Positions 1 through 7,122 of a stretch of 64,000 nt of DNA are shown piece after piece. The position numbers were made by a program, and so were the translations under genes. The DNA comes from Gynuella sp. (lineage in GTDB: Bacteria; Pseudomonadota; Gammaproteobacteria; Pseudomonadales; Natronospirillaceae), in assembly GCA_028282465.1 (NCBI GenBank), contig JANQHX010000044.1, positions 1 through 64,000 on the forward strand. Reading direction: 5' to 3'. The first letter of the stretch is position 1. The number at the start of each line of letters is the position of its first letter. The notes under the pieces are model-generated. The model was not told where the DNA came from and did no database searches. It saw only the letters and a list, made by a program, of their open reading frames with translations.

Positions 1-2
1 CT

Positions 3-674
3 TCAGATGGGCTATTGGTTGAGACCTTTGCTAGAGGTAGGGACACCCCTAAACGAAAACGTAAGCGGCATTACCTGGTGGCTTATACATTTGAAGGCCG
101 CAATGCTCATCAAACTCTGGGATTTTTATTAACGCGACGAATGAAACGTTTTGGATACCAACCCCTGGGTTTTGTTGCCACCGATTATGCTCTGGCCCTG
201 TGGAGCGTAAATCCTGTTGCAGAGGTTGAGCCCTTGTTTGATCAAGACTTAATGCATGACGATTTACATGAATGGTTAATGGAAACACCTCTTCTAAAAA
301 GAAATTTTCGTGATGTGGCTGTGATTTCCGGGTTAATAGAACGGCGACATCCGGGCCATCAAAAAACCGGTAAGCAGGTGACGGTTAATTCAGACTTAAT
401 TTATGACGTGTTAAGAAAATACGAACCAGACCATGTGTTATTACAGGCAGCACGAGCAGACGCCCTTAGTGGACTCATTGATATTTCTCGCCTGGAAGAT
501 ATGCTGGCCAGGGTCGAAGGTAAAATTACTCATCAAGCACTAGACAAAGTGTCGCCGCTTTCGGTGCCATTGCTCCTTGAAATCAGCAAAGAGACGGTGA
601 GTAAAAAAGATGTTAGCGAGTATTATCTTCAAGAATTTGAAGCCGAGTTACTAAAAGAAGCTGGCTTAACTTAA
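3..674 (+). CDS. Ligase-associated DEXH-box helicase (Lhr-like), C-terminal part, cut by window edge
   Basis: The frame is open to base 3, so only the last 224 or so residues of a protein of usually about 800 residues are present; the helicase motor itself lies outside. The visible part has the typical end of ligase-associated Lhr-type helicases: LLVETF, then YLVAYTFEGRNAHQTLG, GFVATDYAL and a region rich in charged residues ending near the SGLIDISRLEDML segment. In known genomes this helicase sits with an ATP-dependent DNA ligase, an exonuclease and pdeM, and is thought to act in DNA end repair; pdeM follows here after 31 bases, so the two are probably co-transcribed. A short basic stretch (DTPKRKRKR) sits between ETFARGR and HYLVAY, where relatives recalled from memory run almost directly on. 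Family assignment is firm; exact role is inferred. Confidence 0.9.
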   Translation, partial: SDGLLVETFARGRDTPKRKRKRHYLVAYTFEGRNAHQTLGFLLTRRMKRFGYQPLGFVATDYALALWSVNPVAEVEPLFDQDLMHDDLHEWLMETPLLKRNFRDVAVISGLIERRHPGHQKTGKQVTVNSDLIYDVLRKYEPDHVLLQAARADALSGLIDISRLEDMLARVEGKITHQALDKVSPLSVPLLLEISKETVSKKDVSEYYLQEFEAELLKEAGLT

Positions 675-705
675 TGCTGTTAATTTTCAATTAGGTTTCT
701 GAAAA

Positions 706-1395
706 GTGAATATCACTTTTGCCAATCAACAGTTCTGGCTAGATGCATCTGGAATTTTAATCTGGCCCGCTCAAAAAATTGCAGTGGCTGCGGATTTACA
801 TTTGGAGAAGGCGTCTTACTTTGCCGCTCGTGGCCAAATGCTACCACCCTATGACAGCATTGATACCTTGCAAAAACTTTTTGCCAGCATTCAACAACAT
901 GATGTAGAAACCCTAATATTGTTAGGAGACAGCTTTCATGATGGCAATGGCTACCATCGCTTAGAAATTCAAAGTAAAACGGTTTTTGAAAATCTATGTC
1001 GAAGCTACAAAATCATTTGGGTAATTGGTAATCACGACGATGATTTTATTCCGCCAGACACTCAAGGTGTTAATGAGATTACTCGACAGGGCATTACCTT
1101 CCGGCATCAGGCTTTAGCTCATTCTCAAGCTGAAAATTTCTACCACAGAGAACCTGAAATCAGCGGGCATTTTCACCCCAAAGCTGAATTACATTTACAA
1201 GGTGTGCGAGTTAGTCGGCCCTGTTTTATTGCCGACAACCAGAGAATGATACTACCAGCTTTCGGCACTTTTACCGGAGGCCTAAACATTAATGACCCGG
1301 CCATAAGCAATTTATTTGGTTCCAATTTCACAGCTTATTTGTTGGGGGATTCCAGTGTTTATTCTGTTCCAGATTATAAATTTGTCAGTTCGTAA
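706..1395 (+). CDS. pdeM: Ligase-associated DNA damage response endonuclease PdeM
   Basis: Calcineurin-like metallophosphoesterase of 229 residues, the normal family length. Metal-binding motifs are all visible: AADLHLEK near residue 29, LLGDSFHD near 72, GNHDDD near 108 and SGHFHPK near 150. The family member found beside the Lhr-type helicase and ATP-dependent ligase is called PdeM and is proposed to trim DNA ends. The start is a GTG at 706 with an AGG about ten bases upstream; no ATG is available near the first conserved beta strand. It follows the helicase at a distance of 31 bases on the same strand. The stretch FHPKAELHLQG agrees with the PdeM subgroup rather than general phosphoesterases. 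Confidence 0.92.
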   Translation: MNITFANQQFWLDASGILIWPAQKIAVAADLHLEKASYFAARGQMLPPYDSIDTLQKLFASIQQHDVETLILLGDSFHDGNGYHRLEIQSKTVFENLCRSYKIIWVIGNHDDDFIPPDTQGVNEITRQGITFRHQALAHSQAENFYHREPEISGHFHPKAELHLQGVRVSRPCFIADNQRMILPAFGTFTGGLNINDPAISNLFGSNFTAYLLGDSSVYSVPDYKFVSS

Positions 1396-1459
1396 TATCT
1401 GCTGAGGCCACAGTTTTTGGGTTTACTTGGTACCCACTCGTTTAGCATTTTCATTAGTG

Positions 1460-2389
1460 CTAACAGCTGTGGCTCTTTAGCAAATTCGGAATATGGGCTT
1501 TGGCAATTTCGATGACGGATTTCAAACGATGAATTTTGTCACTGCCAAAACGATAGACTAAAAACACCTTAGAACTTATGCCTTGGTAACTGGGTAAAAC
1601 TCTTTGCAATGTGCCCGCCCGAATTTGTCGAATTGCCATAAATTCTGGCACGTAGGCAATCCCCTGATTCGCAAGTGCCAGCTCGATAATGGCTGAAAAA
1701 CTTAATACCGCCATATTGCTTTTTATCGGTATTGGAATTGGCTGTTCCATATTACTCGCCAAAAATAATTTCCAAATACGCTCTGTGGTTGTGCTTGAAA
1801 ACACAATACATTCAGCATGCTCCAAATCACTGGGCTGTTTTATTGGATGGACTGCCAAATATTCAGGGCTTGCAACCAATATCCGTTTGAACTCGCCCAG
1901 TTGATGGGCAACCAGATTTTCATCATTCACTTTTCCGATTCTAATGGCGATATCAAAGGAAGGGTCCTGCAAATCTTCAAACTGGTAATCAAATTTACTG
2001 ATCATTGAGATTTTTGGATAACTCCGATTCACCTCAGGAAAAAAATGCGTAACTACTAAACTGCCAAAGTCAGGGGTGACGGCCATTTTTACCGTGCCTG
2101 CAGGCTCACCTATTTCCTGTTCCGCTTGTTCGAACAAGCGCTCGCCCTCAGCAATTAATGACTCAACCCTGGGCAATATATGTTCGCCGGCAACAGTTAA
2201 TGACATACGTCTGGAACTGCGCTCTAGCAGCTTGACCTTGAGCCGGTCTTCCAAACGAGCCAGCTGAGTGCTGACCGCTGATTTTGCGATTCCCAACTTG
2301 TCCGCTGCAGCAATGATTCCCCCCTCTCTCACTACTGTGACAAAGATGACCAACTCTTGAAAAGACATTGTTCTTAAATTGAGAATCAT
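1460..2389 (-). CDS. LysR family transcriptional regulator
   Basis: 309-residue LysR regulator: N-terminal winged helix-turn-helix (FQELVIFVTVVREGG, then KSAVSTQLARLEDRL) followed by a periplasmic-binding-protein-like effector domain from about residue 95 on. It is divergent from an SDR oxidoreductase gene at 2502, the classic arrangement in which a LysR protein controls its neighbour. The start could also be the ATG at 2368 (MSFQELV), which fits the usual family N-terminus better; the longer frame is given because neither has a strong ribosome site. The inducer cannot be told from sequence. Confidence 0.9.
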   Translation of the reverse strand: MILNLRTMSFQELVIFVTVVREGGIIAAADKLGIAKSAVSTQLARLEDRLKVKLLERSSRRMSLTVAGEHILPRVESLIAEGERLFEQAEQEIGEPAGTVKMAVTPDFGSLVVTHFFPEVNRSYPKISMISKFDYQFEDLQDPSFDIAIRIGKVNDENLVAHQLGEFKRILVASPEYLAVHPIKQPSDLEHAECIVFSSTTTERIWKLFLASNMEQPIPIPIKSNMAVLSFSAIIELALANQGIAYVPEFMAIRQIRAGTLQRVLPSYQGISSKVFLVYRFGSDKIHRLKSVIEIAKAHIPNLLKSHSC

Positions 2390-2404
2390 AAGTTCATAAT
2401 CTTC

Positions 2405-2418
2405 ATATTGTTCAATAT
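2405..2418. promoter_or_regulatory. Palindrome ATATTGTTCAATAT in the LysR/SDR divergent region
   Basis: A perfect 14-base inverted repeat (ATATTG-TT-CAATAT) in the gap between the divergent regulator and SDR genes, about 16 bases upstream of the longer LysR start. Its size, symmetry and AT-rich arms fit a LysR-type T-N11-A box. Assignment as the operator is inference; no second site was identified. Confidence 0.4.
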
Positions 2419-2501
2419 TTTTTCGATATTAAACTTTCTCAACATCGGTAAGCAAGTCAGCAATCTGCTTATTTTCACAACTTAATTTGAGGATGAAGAC
2501 A

Positions 2502-3377
2502 ATGGCAAAAGTACTTATTACAGGCACCAGCAGCGGTTTCGGCTTATTAGCTACCAAGCAATTACTGGCACAGGGCCACACGGTAGTGGCATCAATGCGC
2601 GACCCGGAAGGACGCAACAGTGACATCGCAACAGAGCTTAAAGGGCTTGGGGCTTTAATAGCTCATATTGATGTAACTGATGAAAACAGCGTCGCATTAG
2701 GTGTTGCCAGCGCCTTAGAAATGGCTGAAGGGCTGGATGTTTTAGTGAATAACGCAGGCTTAGGTGTGCATGGTATTCAGGAAACCTTTGATACCGAGGA
2801 TTTGAAAAAAGTTTTTGATATTAATGTTTTTGGCGTTCACAGAATGATTCGAGCTGTGCTGCCCCATTTCCATGCCAATCATTCTGGCCTGATTCTAAAT
2901 GTGTCGAGCATTTTAGGCCGAATTACCGTGCCGTTTTATGGGCCTTACAATGCAACCAAATGGGCGCTTGAAGCATTAACGGAAAACTATCGCACCGAGT
3001 TATCAGCATTCGGAATTGATGTGGCCTTGATTGAACCCGGCGGTTTTCCCACTGACTTTATTGGCCGCTTGATCCAACCATCTGACACCGACAGGTTGCA
3101 ACACTATGGCGATATGGCGCAAGCCCCTAAAGCCAGCCTGGAATCGTTTGAACAAGCACTGGCAGCCAACCCAGCACAAAACCCACAACTGGTTTCAGAT
3201 GCTATCGCCGCCGTTATTGAAACCCCGGCAGGCCAAAGAGCATTTAGAACCGTGGTAGATAAAATGGGCATGGGTGAACCAGTTGAGGTTTACAACGACC
3301 ACCTAAGACAGGTAACGGAAGGGATTTATCAAGCCTTTGGCACTGATGGTATGTTGAAACTGAATGCAAAGAGCTAA
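2502..3377 (+). CDS. SDR family NAD(P)-dependent oxidoreductase
   Basis: Classical short-chain dehydrogenase, 291 residues from the chosen start. Cofactor motif TGTSSGFG at residues 7-14, NNAG (VNNAGLGVHG) near 85, catalytic Ser in NVSSILGR near 138 and the YNATK catalytic pair near 151-155. The ATG at 2502 is preceded at nine bases by GAGG, which is why it is preferred to the upstream TTG at 2487. The gene is transcribed away from a LysR regulator and probably controlled by it. Substrate is not predictable; the C-terminal 90 residues resemble those of SDRs annotated as oxidoreductases acting on small carbonyl compounds. Confidence 0.9.
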   Translation: MAKVLITGTSSGFGLLATKQLLAQGHTVVASMRDPEGRNSDIATELKGLGALIAHIDVTDENSVALGVASALEMAEGLDVLVNNAGLGVHGIQETFDTEDLKKVFDINVFGVHRMIRAVLPHFHANHSGLILNVSSILGRITVPFYGPYNATKWALEALTENYRTELSAFGIDVALIEPGGFPTDFIGRLIQPSDTDRLQHYGDMAQAPKASLESFEQALAANPAQNPQLVSDAIAAVIETPAGQRAFRTVVDKMGMGEPVEVYNDHLRQVTEGIYQAFGTDGMLKLNAKS

Positions 3378-3409
3378 CCCGCAATCTCTATTGTTTTTAG
3401 TCTGCGTTC

Positions 3410-3517
3410 GATATGAACCTGCAGTAACCTAAAGTTATCTAAGTCAGCTTTCTACTTTGCTCGGGTACTTAAAATGTAATGCCAAAACCCGAGTAAAGTA
3501 GGACGCTAGTCCATATC
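3410..3517. repeat. Long nested inverted repeat between convergent genes
   Basis: Inner arms at 3452-3466 and 3487-3501 (15 bases each, one G-T wobble; CTACTTTGCTCGGGT against ACCCGAGTAAAGTAG) around a 20-base loop, enclosed by outer arms GATATGAAC at 3410-3418 and GTCCATATC at 3509-3517 with one mismatch. No T-run follows the inner stem on either strand, so it is not a standard intrinsic terminator, though it lies where convergent transcripts from 3377 and 3568 end. It may be a factor-dependent stop, a REP-like unit or a transposition scar. Confidence 0.5.
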
Positions 3518-3567
3518 AATCCGTTGCCAACGTTAATAAAAAATTAAATGACAAAGGCCTATAAAAT

Positions 3568-4374
3568 TTAGCTTGCTAACTGCTGGTTTCGTGGCGCGTA
3601 TTCAAAAACATCGGAATAACAATGCCGTTCCTTTAAGCCCATAGGCTTGAGTTGATCAATGGTGCCATACACCATTTTGGGGGACCCACAGAGATAAAAT
3701 TGAGCGTTTGCTAGGTTATCAAAATCGGCTTGAATCGCTTCGTAGATAAACCCGACTCGACCAGACCAGCTATCACTATCAGACTCTAGGATAGGAACCA
3801 GCTTCACATAGCTATGTTGGTCAGCTAACTCTTTAAATTCATCAAGAAGAAAAAAGTCTTCGACTTTTCGATTCGACCAATACAAATGCAGAACAACATC
3901 TGGATTCTGTTTAACGGCTTCTTCGAGCAAACACTTTATTTGTGTGATCCCCGATCCGGCGGCAACCAGTACGTGGGGCAGTTTTAAATCGGTTTGCAGA
4001 TGGGCACGCCCCAATGGCAGGTTCAAATTGAGGGGCTTATTAGTAAGTTGTAATTGTTGAAGGTGATCCAACACCCTATGCGTCAATGCATTCTGGTTTT
4101 GAATAAATAGCTGTAACCGATAGGGGTGGTCAGAGTTAACTGGATTCGCAATGGAATAAAACAAACGCTGTGGTTGGCTGTCGCCATTTAAATCCAACTC
4201 AAGCTGAAGATATTGTCCGGGCAAGTAATTCAGTTTCCTCTGTTGCCCACCGCATTGTTGATCACAGCACTCCAGCTCAACTTCAAAAGTCTCTGTATTA
4301 AGCGCTATTACGCTTTTTACCCTAGCGCTGTATTTGGTCACGCAGGGCTTTGTGGAACTACCGCCTGAACTCAT
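3568..4374 (-). CDS. Ferredoxin reductase-type NAD(P)H-flavin oxidoreductase (Fre/LuxG-like)
   Basis: 268 residues with the two-domain ferredoxin-NADP reductase fold: a flavin-binding barrel carrying RLFYSIAN (the RxYS flavin motif, about residues 90-97) and a NAD(P) domain with VLVAAGSGITQIK near 136-148, FYLCGSPKMV near 226 and a C-terminal YSDVFEYAPR. No iron-sulfur cluster motif follows, so it resembles Fre/LuxG flavin reductases that supply reduced flavin to partner oxygenases. Residues 1-45 are Cys-rich (CCDQQCGG), which is unusual. It diverges from mesX-mesD across 430 bases. Because MesX is an oxygen-requiring partner, a role in feeding it electrons is attractive but is inference from position only. 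Confidence 0.8.
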   Translation of the reverse strand: MSSGGSSTKPCVTKYSARVKSVIALNTETFEVELECCDQQCGGQQRKLNYLPGQYLQLELDLNGDSQPQRLFYSIANPVNSDHPYRLQLFIQNQNALTHRVLDHLQQLQLTNKPLNLNLPLGRAHLQTDLKLPHVLVAAGSGITQIKCLLEEAVKQNPDVVLHLYWSNRKVEDFFLLDEFKELADQHSYVKLVPILESDSDSWSGRVGFIYEAIQADFDNLANAQFYLCGSPKMVYGTIDQLKPMGLKERHCYSDVFEYAPRNQQLAS

Positions 4375-4804
4375 TTTTTACTCGCTGTATTGAACACAAT
4401 TTATTGGCGCGAAATATTAGTCACCTCAAAAAATGATTAAAAATGGTATTTATTCACCGACCCATTAATTTTATTCATGACTCTGGAGGCTGGCATAGTA
4501 TTCGAGGTTAGCTATTTGATTGGTTCTGAACACGCTATTTGAACATTTGGAAGGTTGTTCTGAGAGTCTAAGCGCCAAATCATGAGCCATATTCATCATT
4601 CAATGAAATATTATCAATGTTAGTCATGCACTAATCCACGTATAAACCGCTCTGCACACTTGCAACTCAAAAAATAAATGTTTGTAGGCTGATTCGAAGG
4701 TCGGCGACAACTGAGGTCAACAACCGCAGTTTTTTTGAAAAAGTGCAAAGTAAAACAGCTCCGTTGATGTGACAGATAACCGATAACCAGGAAACAAGAC
4801 CACC
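4375..4804. promoter_or_regulatory. 430-base divergent region between flavin reductase and mesX
   Basis: Holds the promoters of both genes. I see no clear MetJ-type repeats or a TGAA-N5-TTCA MetR site. The one structured element is the terminator-like hairpin at 4709-4736 in the mesX leader. No riboswitch family I know could be matched by eye. Confidence 0.5.
4709..4736 (+). terminator. Terminator-like hairpin in the mesX-mesD leader (possible attenuator)
   Basis: Stem AACTG + GGT against ACC + CAGTT with one A-G mismatch, a five-base loop (CAACA), followed directly by a run of seven T at 4730-4736. It lies 68 bases before the mesX start codon and reads as a terminator only on the plus strand, so transcripts starting upstream would meet it before the coding region. 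It might equally end a short upstream transcript. Confidence 0.5.
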
Positions 4805-5782
4805 ATGAGTAAGGGTTTCACATACACCATTAAAACCATCAGTTTCGATGAAAACTATCATCCTTCAGACGGTACTCGAATTACCACTAATTTTGCTAAT
4901 TTGGCACGAGGTGAACGCCGCAAGCAGAATCTTCGTAACGCCTTGCGAATGGTAGACAGCCGCTTTAATGCGCTTGCGAGTTGGGACAACCCGAAAGCAG
5001 ATCGCTATTCTCTGGAACTGGAAATTGTTTCCGTTGATATTGATGTCGCTGGTAATGGCCAACAGTTCCCATCCATCGAAATTTTAAAGACCACGATAAA
5101 CGATAGTAAGTCGGGTCAACGCTTTGAAGGCATCGTTGGAAATAATTTTTCATCCTATGTCCGGGATTACGATTTTAGTGTGCTGTTACTGGATCACAAC
5201 AGAGGCCAACAACAATTCTCTATTCCGGAAAATTTCGGTGATTTGCATGGCAAATTATTTAAAGACTTTGTTTTCTCTGAAACATACAGAGAAAATTTTA
5301 AAAAACTGCCTGTTATTTGCCTGAGTGTTTCAGACAATAAAACTTATCATCGCACTCAAAATCAACACCCTGTACTGGGAGTGGAATATCTACCAAACGA
5401 ATCTTCTCTAACGGAGCAGTACTTTAAAAAGATGGGCTTCGACGTGCGGTACTTTATGCCACCCAACAGCGTTGCTCCACTGGCTTTTTATTTTATTGGC
5501 GATCTGCTGAATGATTACTCGAATCTAGAGTTAATTAGCACCATTAGCACTATGGAGACCTTCCAAAAAATCTATCGCCCTGAAATATACAATGCGAACT
5601 CCGTAGCGGGGAATCATTATCAACCCAACTTAAAGCATGCTGATCATTCACTGACTCAAATTGTTTATGACCGAGAAGAGCGAAGTCAGTTGGCAATAAA
5701 ACAGGGCAAATTTGCAGAAGAAAACTTTATAAAACCCTATCAATCTGTCCTTAAAAAATGGTCAGAGAATGTTGTGATATAG
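4805..5782 (+). CDS. mesX: MesX, DUF1852 putative oxygenase required by methionine synthase MesD
   Basis: 325-residue DUF1852 protein, recognisable by TYTIKTISFDENYHPSDG at the start, the NFANLARGERRKQNLRNAL segment and FEGIVGNNFSSYVRDYDFSV in the middle. Published work on folate-independent methionine synthases named this family MesX: it is needed, together with oxygen, for MesD to make methionine. Its chemistry is unsettled. Here it begins at an ATG at 4805 and is followed after 25 bases by mesD, so the two form an operon. The leader contains a terminator-like hairpin. The divergent flavin reductase may be a functional partner. Confidence 0.9.
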   Translation: MSKGFTYTIKTISFDENYHPSDGTRITTNFANLARGERRKQNLRNALRMVDSRFNALASWDNPKADRYSLELEIVSVDIDVAGNGQQFPSIEILKTTINDSKSGQRFEGIVGNNFSSYVRDYDFSVLLLDHNRGQQQFSIPENFGDLHGKLFKDFVFSETYRENFKKLPVICLSVSDNKTYHRTQNQHPVLGVEYLPNESSLTEQYFKKMGFDVRYFMPPNSVAPLAFYFIGDLLNDYSNLELISTISTMETFQKIYRPEIYNANSVAGNHYQPNLKHADHSLTQIVYDREERSQLAIKQGKFAEENFIKPYQSVLKKWSENVVI

Positions 5783-5807
5783 CCAATTTGAGTTAAGGAA
5801 TATTGTA

Positions 5808-6836
5808 ATGAAAAAACTATTACCCACTTCAACTGCAGGCAGTCTGCCAAAACCTTCTTGGTTAGCAGAACCTGAAAAACTATGGTCGCCTTGGAAGTTA
5901 CAAAATACTGAATTGGCAGATGGCAAACGGGACGCGTTAAGAGTTGCTCTACAGGAACAGAGTCAAAGCGGCATTGATATTGTGAGCGACGGTGAACAAA
6001 CTCGCCAACACTTTGTCACGACATTTATTGAGCACCTAGACGGCGTCGATTTTGAAAAGCGCGAAACCGTGAAGATTCGTGATCGCTACGATGCCAGCGT
6101 GCCCACTGTAGTGGGTCCAGTGAGTCGTCCCAACTCTGTTTTTGTGGAAGATGCTAAGTTTTTACGAAGCCAAACTGATCAGCCCATAAAATGGGCACTA
6201 CCTGGCCCTATGACAATGGTAGACACTTTATTTGATGCTCATTACAAAAGCCGTCAAAAGCTGGCCTGGGAATTTGCAGGGATTCTCAATCAGGAAGCTA
6301 AAGAACTTGAAGCGGCCGGTGTGGATATTATTCAATTTGATGAGCCGGCTTTTAACGTTTTTTTTGATGAAGTGAATGAGTGGGGTATTGCCTGTTTAGA
6401 AAGAGCAATTGATGGACTGAATTGCGAAACCGTCGTACACATTTGTTATGGCTATGGCATCAAAGCCAATACCGACTGGAAAAAAACCTTGGGCTCTGAA
6501 TGGCGACAATACCAAGAAGTATTCCCTAAGCTTCAGCAATCTAACATTGATATGATATCCCTTGAGTGTCATAACTCTCATGTGCCAATGGAATTATTAG
6601 AACTTATTCGCGGTAAAAAAGTGATGGTGGGCGCCATAGACGTGGCGACTAACATCATTGAAACTCCGGAGGAAGTCGCCGCTACCCTGCGCCACGCACT
6701 GAAGTATGTAGATGCCGATAAGCTTTATCCTTGCACAAATTGCGGCATGGCTCCGCTATCAAGAGAAGTAGCTAGGGGTAAGCTAAATGCGTTAAAAGCG
6801 GGTGCTGAAATCGTTAGGCGAGAATTAGCCGCCTAG
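5808..6836 (+). CDS. mesD: Methionine synthase MesD (core MetE-type, folate-independent)
   Basis: 342 residues, corresponding to only the C-terminal catalytic barrel of MetE; the N-terminal MetE half that holds folate is absent. The zinc ligands of MetE are all present: His211 and Cys213 (VVHICYGYG), Glu253 (ISLEC) and Cys312 (CTNCG). It transfers a methyl group to homocysteine, but the donor is not 5-methyltetrahydrofolate and is still unproven. A good ribosome site (TTAAGGA) precedes the ATG. Pairing with mesX just upstream separates it from archaeal-type core MetE and from MesA-C. It may supply methionine in addition to, or in place of, MetE/MetH encoded elsewhere. Confidence 0.93.
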   Translation: MKKLLPTSTAGSLPKPSWLAEPEKLWSPWKLQNTELADGKRDALRVALQEQSQSGIDIVSDGEQTRQHFVTTFIEHLDGVDFEKRETVKIRDRYDASVPTVVGPVSRPNSVFVEDAKFLRSQTDQPIKWALPGPMTMVDTLFDAHYKSRQKLAWEFAGILNQEAKELEAAGVDIIQFDEPAFNVFFDEVNEWGIACLERAIDGLNCETVVHICYGYGIKANTDWKKTLGSEWRQYQEVFPKLQQSNIDMISLECHNSHVPMELLELIRGKKVMVGAIDVATNIIETPEEVAATLRHALKYVDADKLYPCTNCGMAPLSREVARGKLNALKAGAEIVRRELAA

Positions 6837-6842
6837 TTTATT

Positions 6843-6867
6843 GAGTGTCGTTTTAGAAACGGCACTC
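6843..6867 (+). terminator. Hairpin behind mesD
   Basis: Eleven-base arms GAGTGTCGTTT and AAACGGCACTC (one T-G wobble) around a three-base loop, four bases after the mesD stop codon. No T-run follows, so it may be a weak or factor-assisted terminator or a 3'-end protecting structure. Confidence 0.55.
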
Positions 6868-6962
6868 CAAGCCATCTTCGTGGACAATTCATATCCACAC
6901 TCATTCAATTAATCAATTACATATCCATTTACTACAGCGGTTACTCGGTCGTTAATAACCTC

Positions 6963-7047
6963 TTTCATTTGAAGGTCAATTTTTAGCAATGGTGTACTTT
7001 TTAGCCAACATGGTTTCATTTGAAATACTTTTTACTTTCATTCGAAA
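6963..7047. promoter_or_regulatory. Three phased TTTCATTYGAA(A) sites before ugpB, candidate DeoR-family operators
   Basis: Copies at 6963-6973 (TTTCATTTGAA), 7014-7025 (TTTCATTTGAAA) and 7036-7047 (TTTCATTCGAAA). Start-to-start distances are 51 and 22 bases, near five and two helical turns, so all three face the same side of the DNA. They lie 76-160 bases before the ugpB start codon. The operon encodes its own DeoR-family regulator, whose GlpR-like relatives bind repeated TTCG/CGAA-type sites. The repeats are seen directly; the regulator assignment is inferred. A promoter was not located with confidence. Confidence 0.6.
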
Positions 7048-7122
7048 TAATAATGTCATCTTCTGTTGATTAAATCCGCTTTGTTCTGTGTTAGACCCAC
7101 TTAAATAATCTGAGGATGAGTC

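Noticed and set aside
3410-3517. Possible integron attC site
   Set aside because: The length and nested palindrome are suggestive, but the conserved RYYYAAC and GTTRRRY ends and cassette-like neighbours are missing.
4617-4634. Five-codon leader peptide MLVMH with two Met codons before mesX
   Set aside because: No ribosome site, very short, and easily explained by chance in an AT-rich region.
7053-7070. Pho box-like ATGTCAT...TGTTGAT before ugpB
   Set aside because: The second half-site is poor and the spacing does not follow the 11-base period; the TTTCATTYGAA boxes are a better explanation of control.
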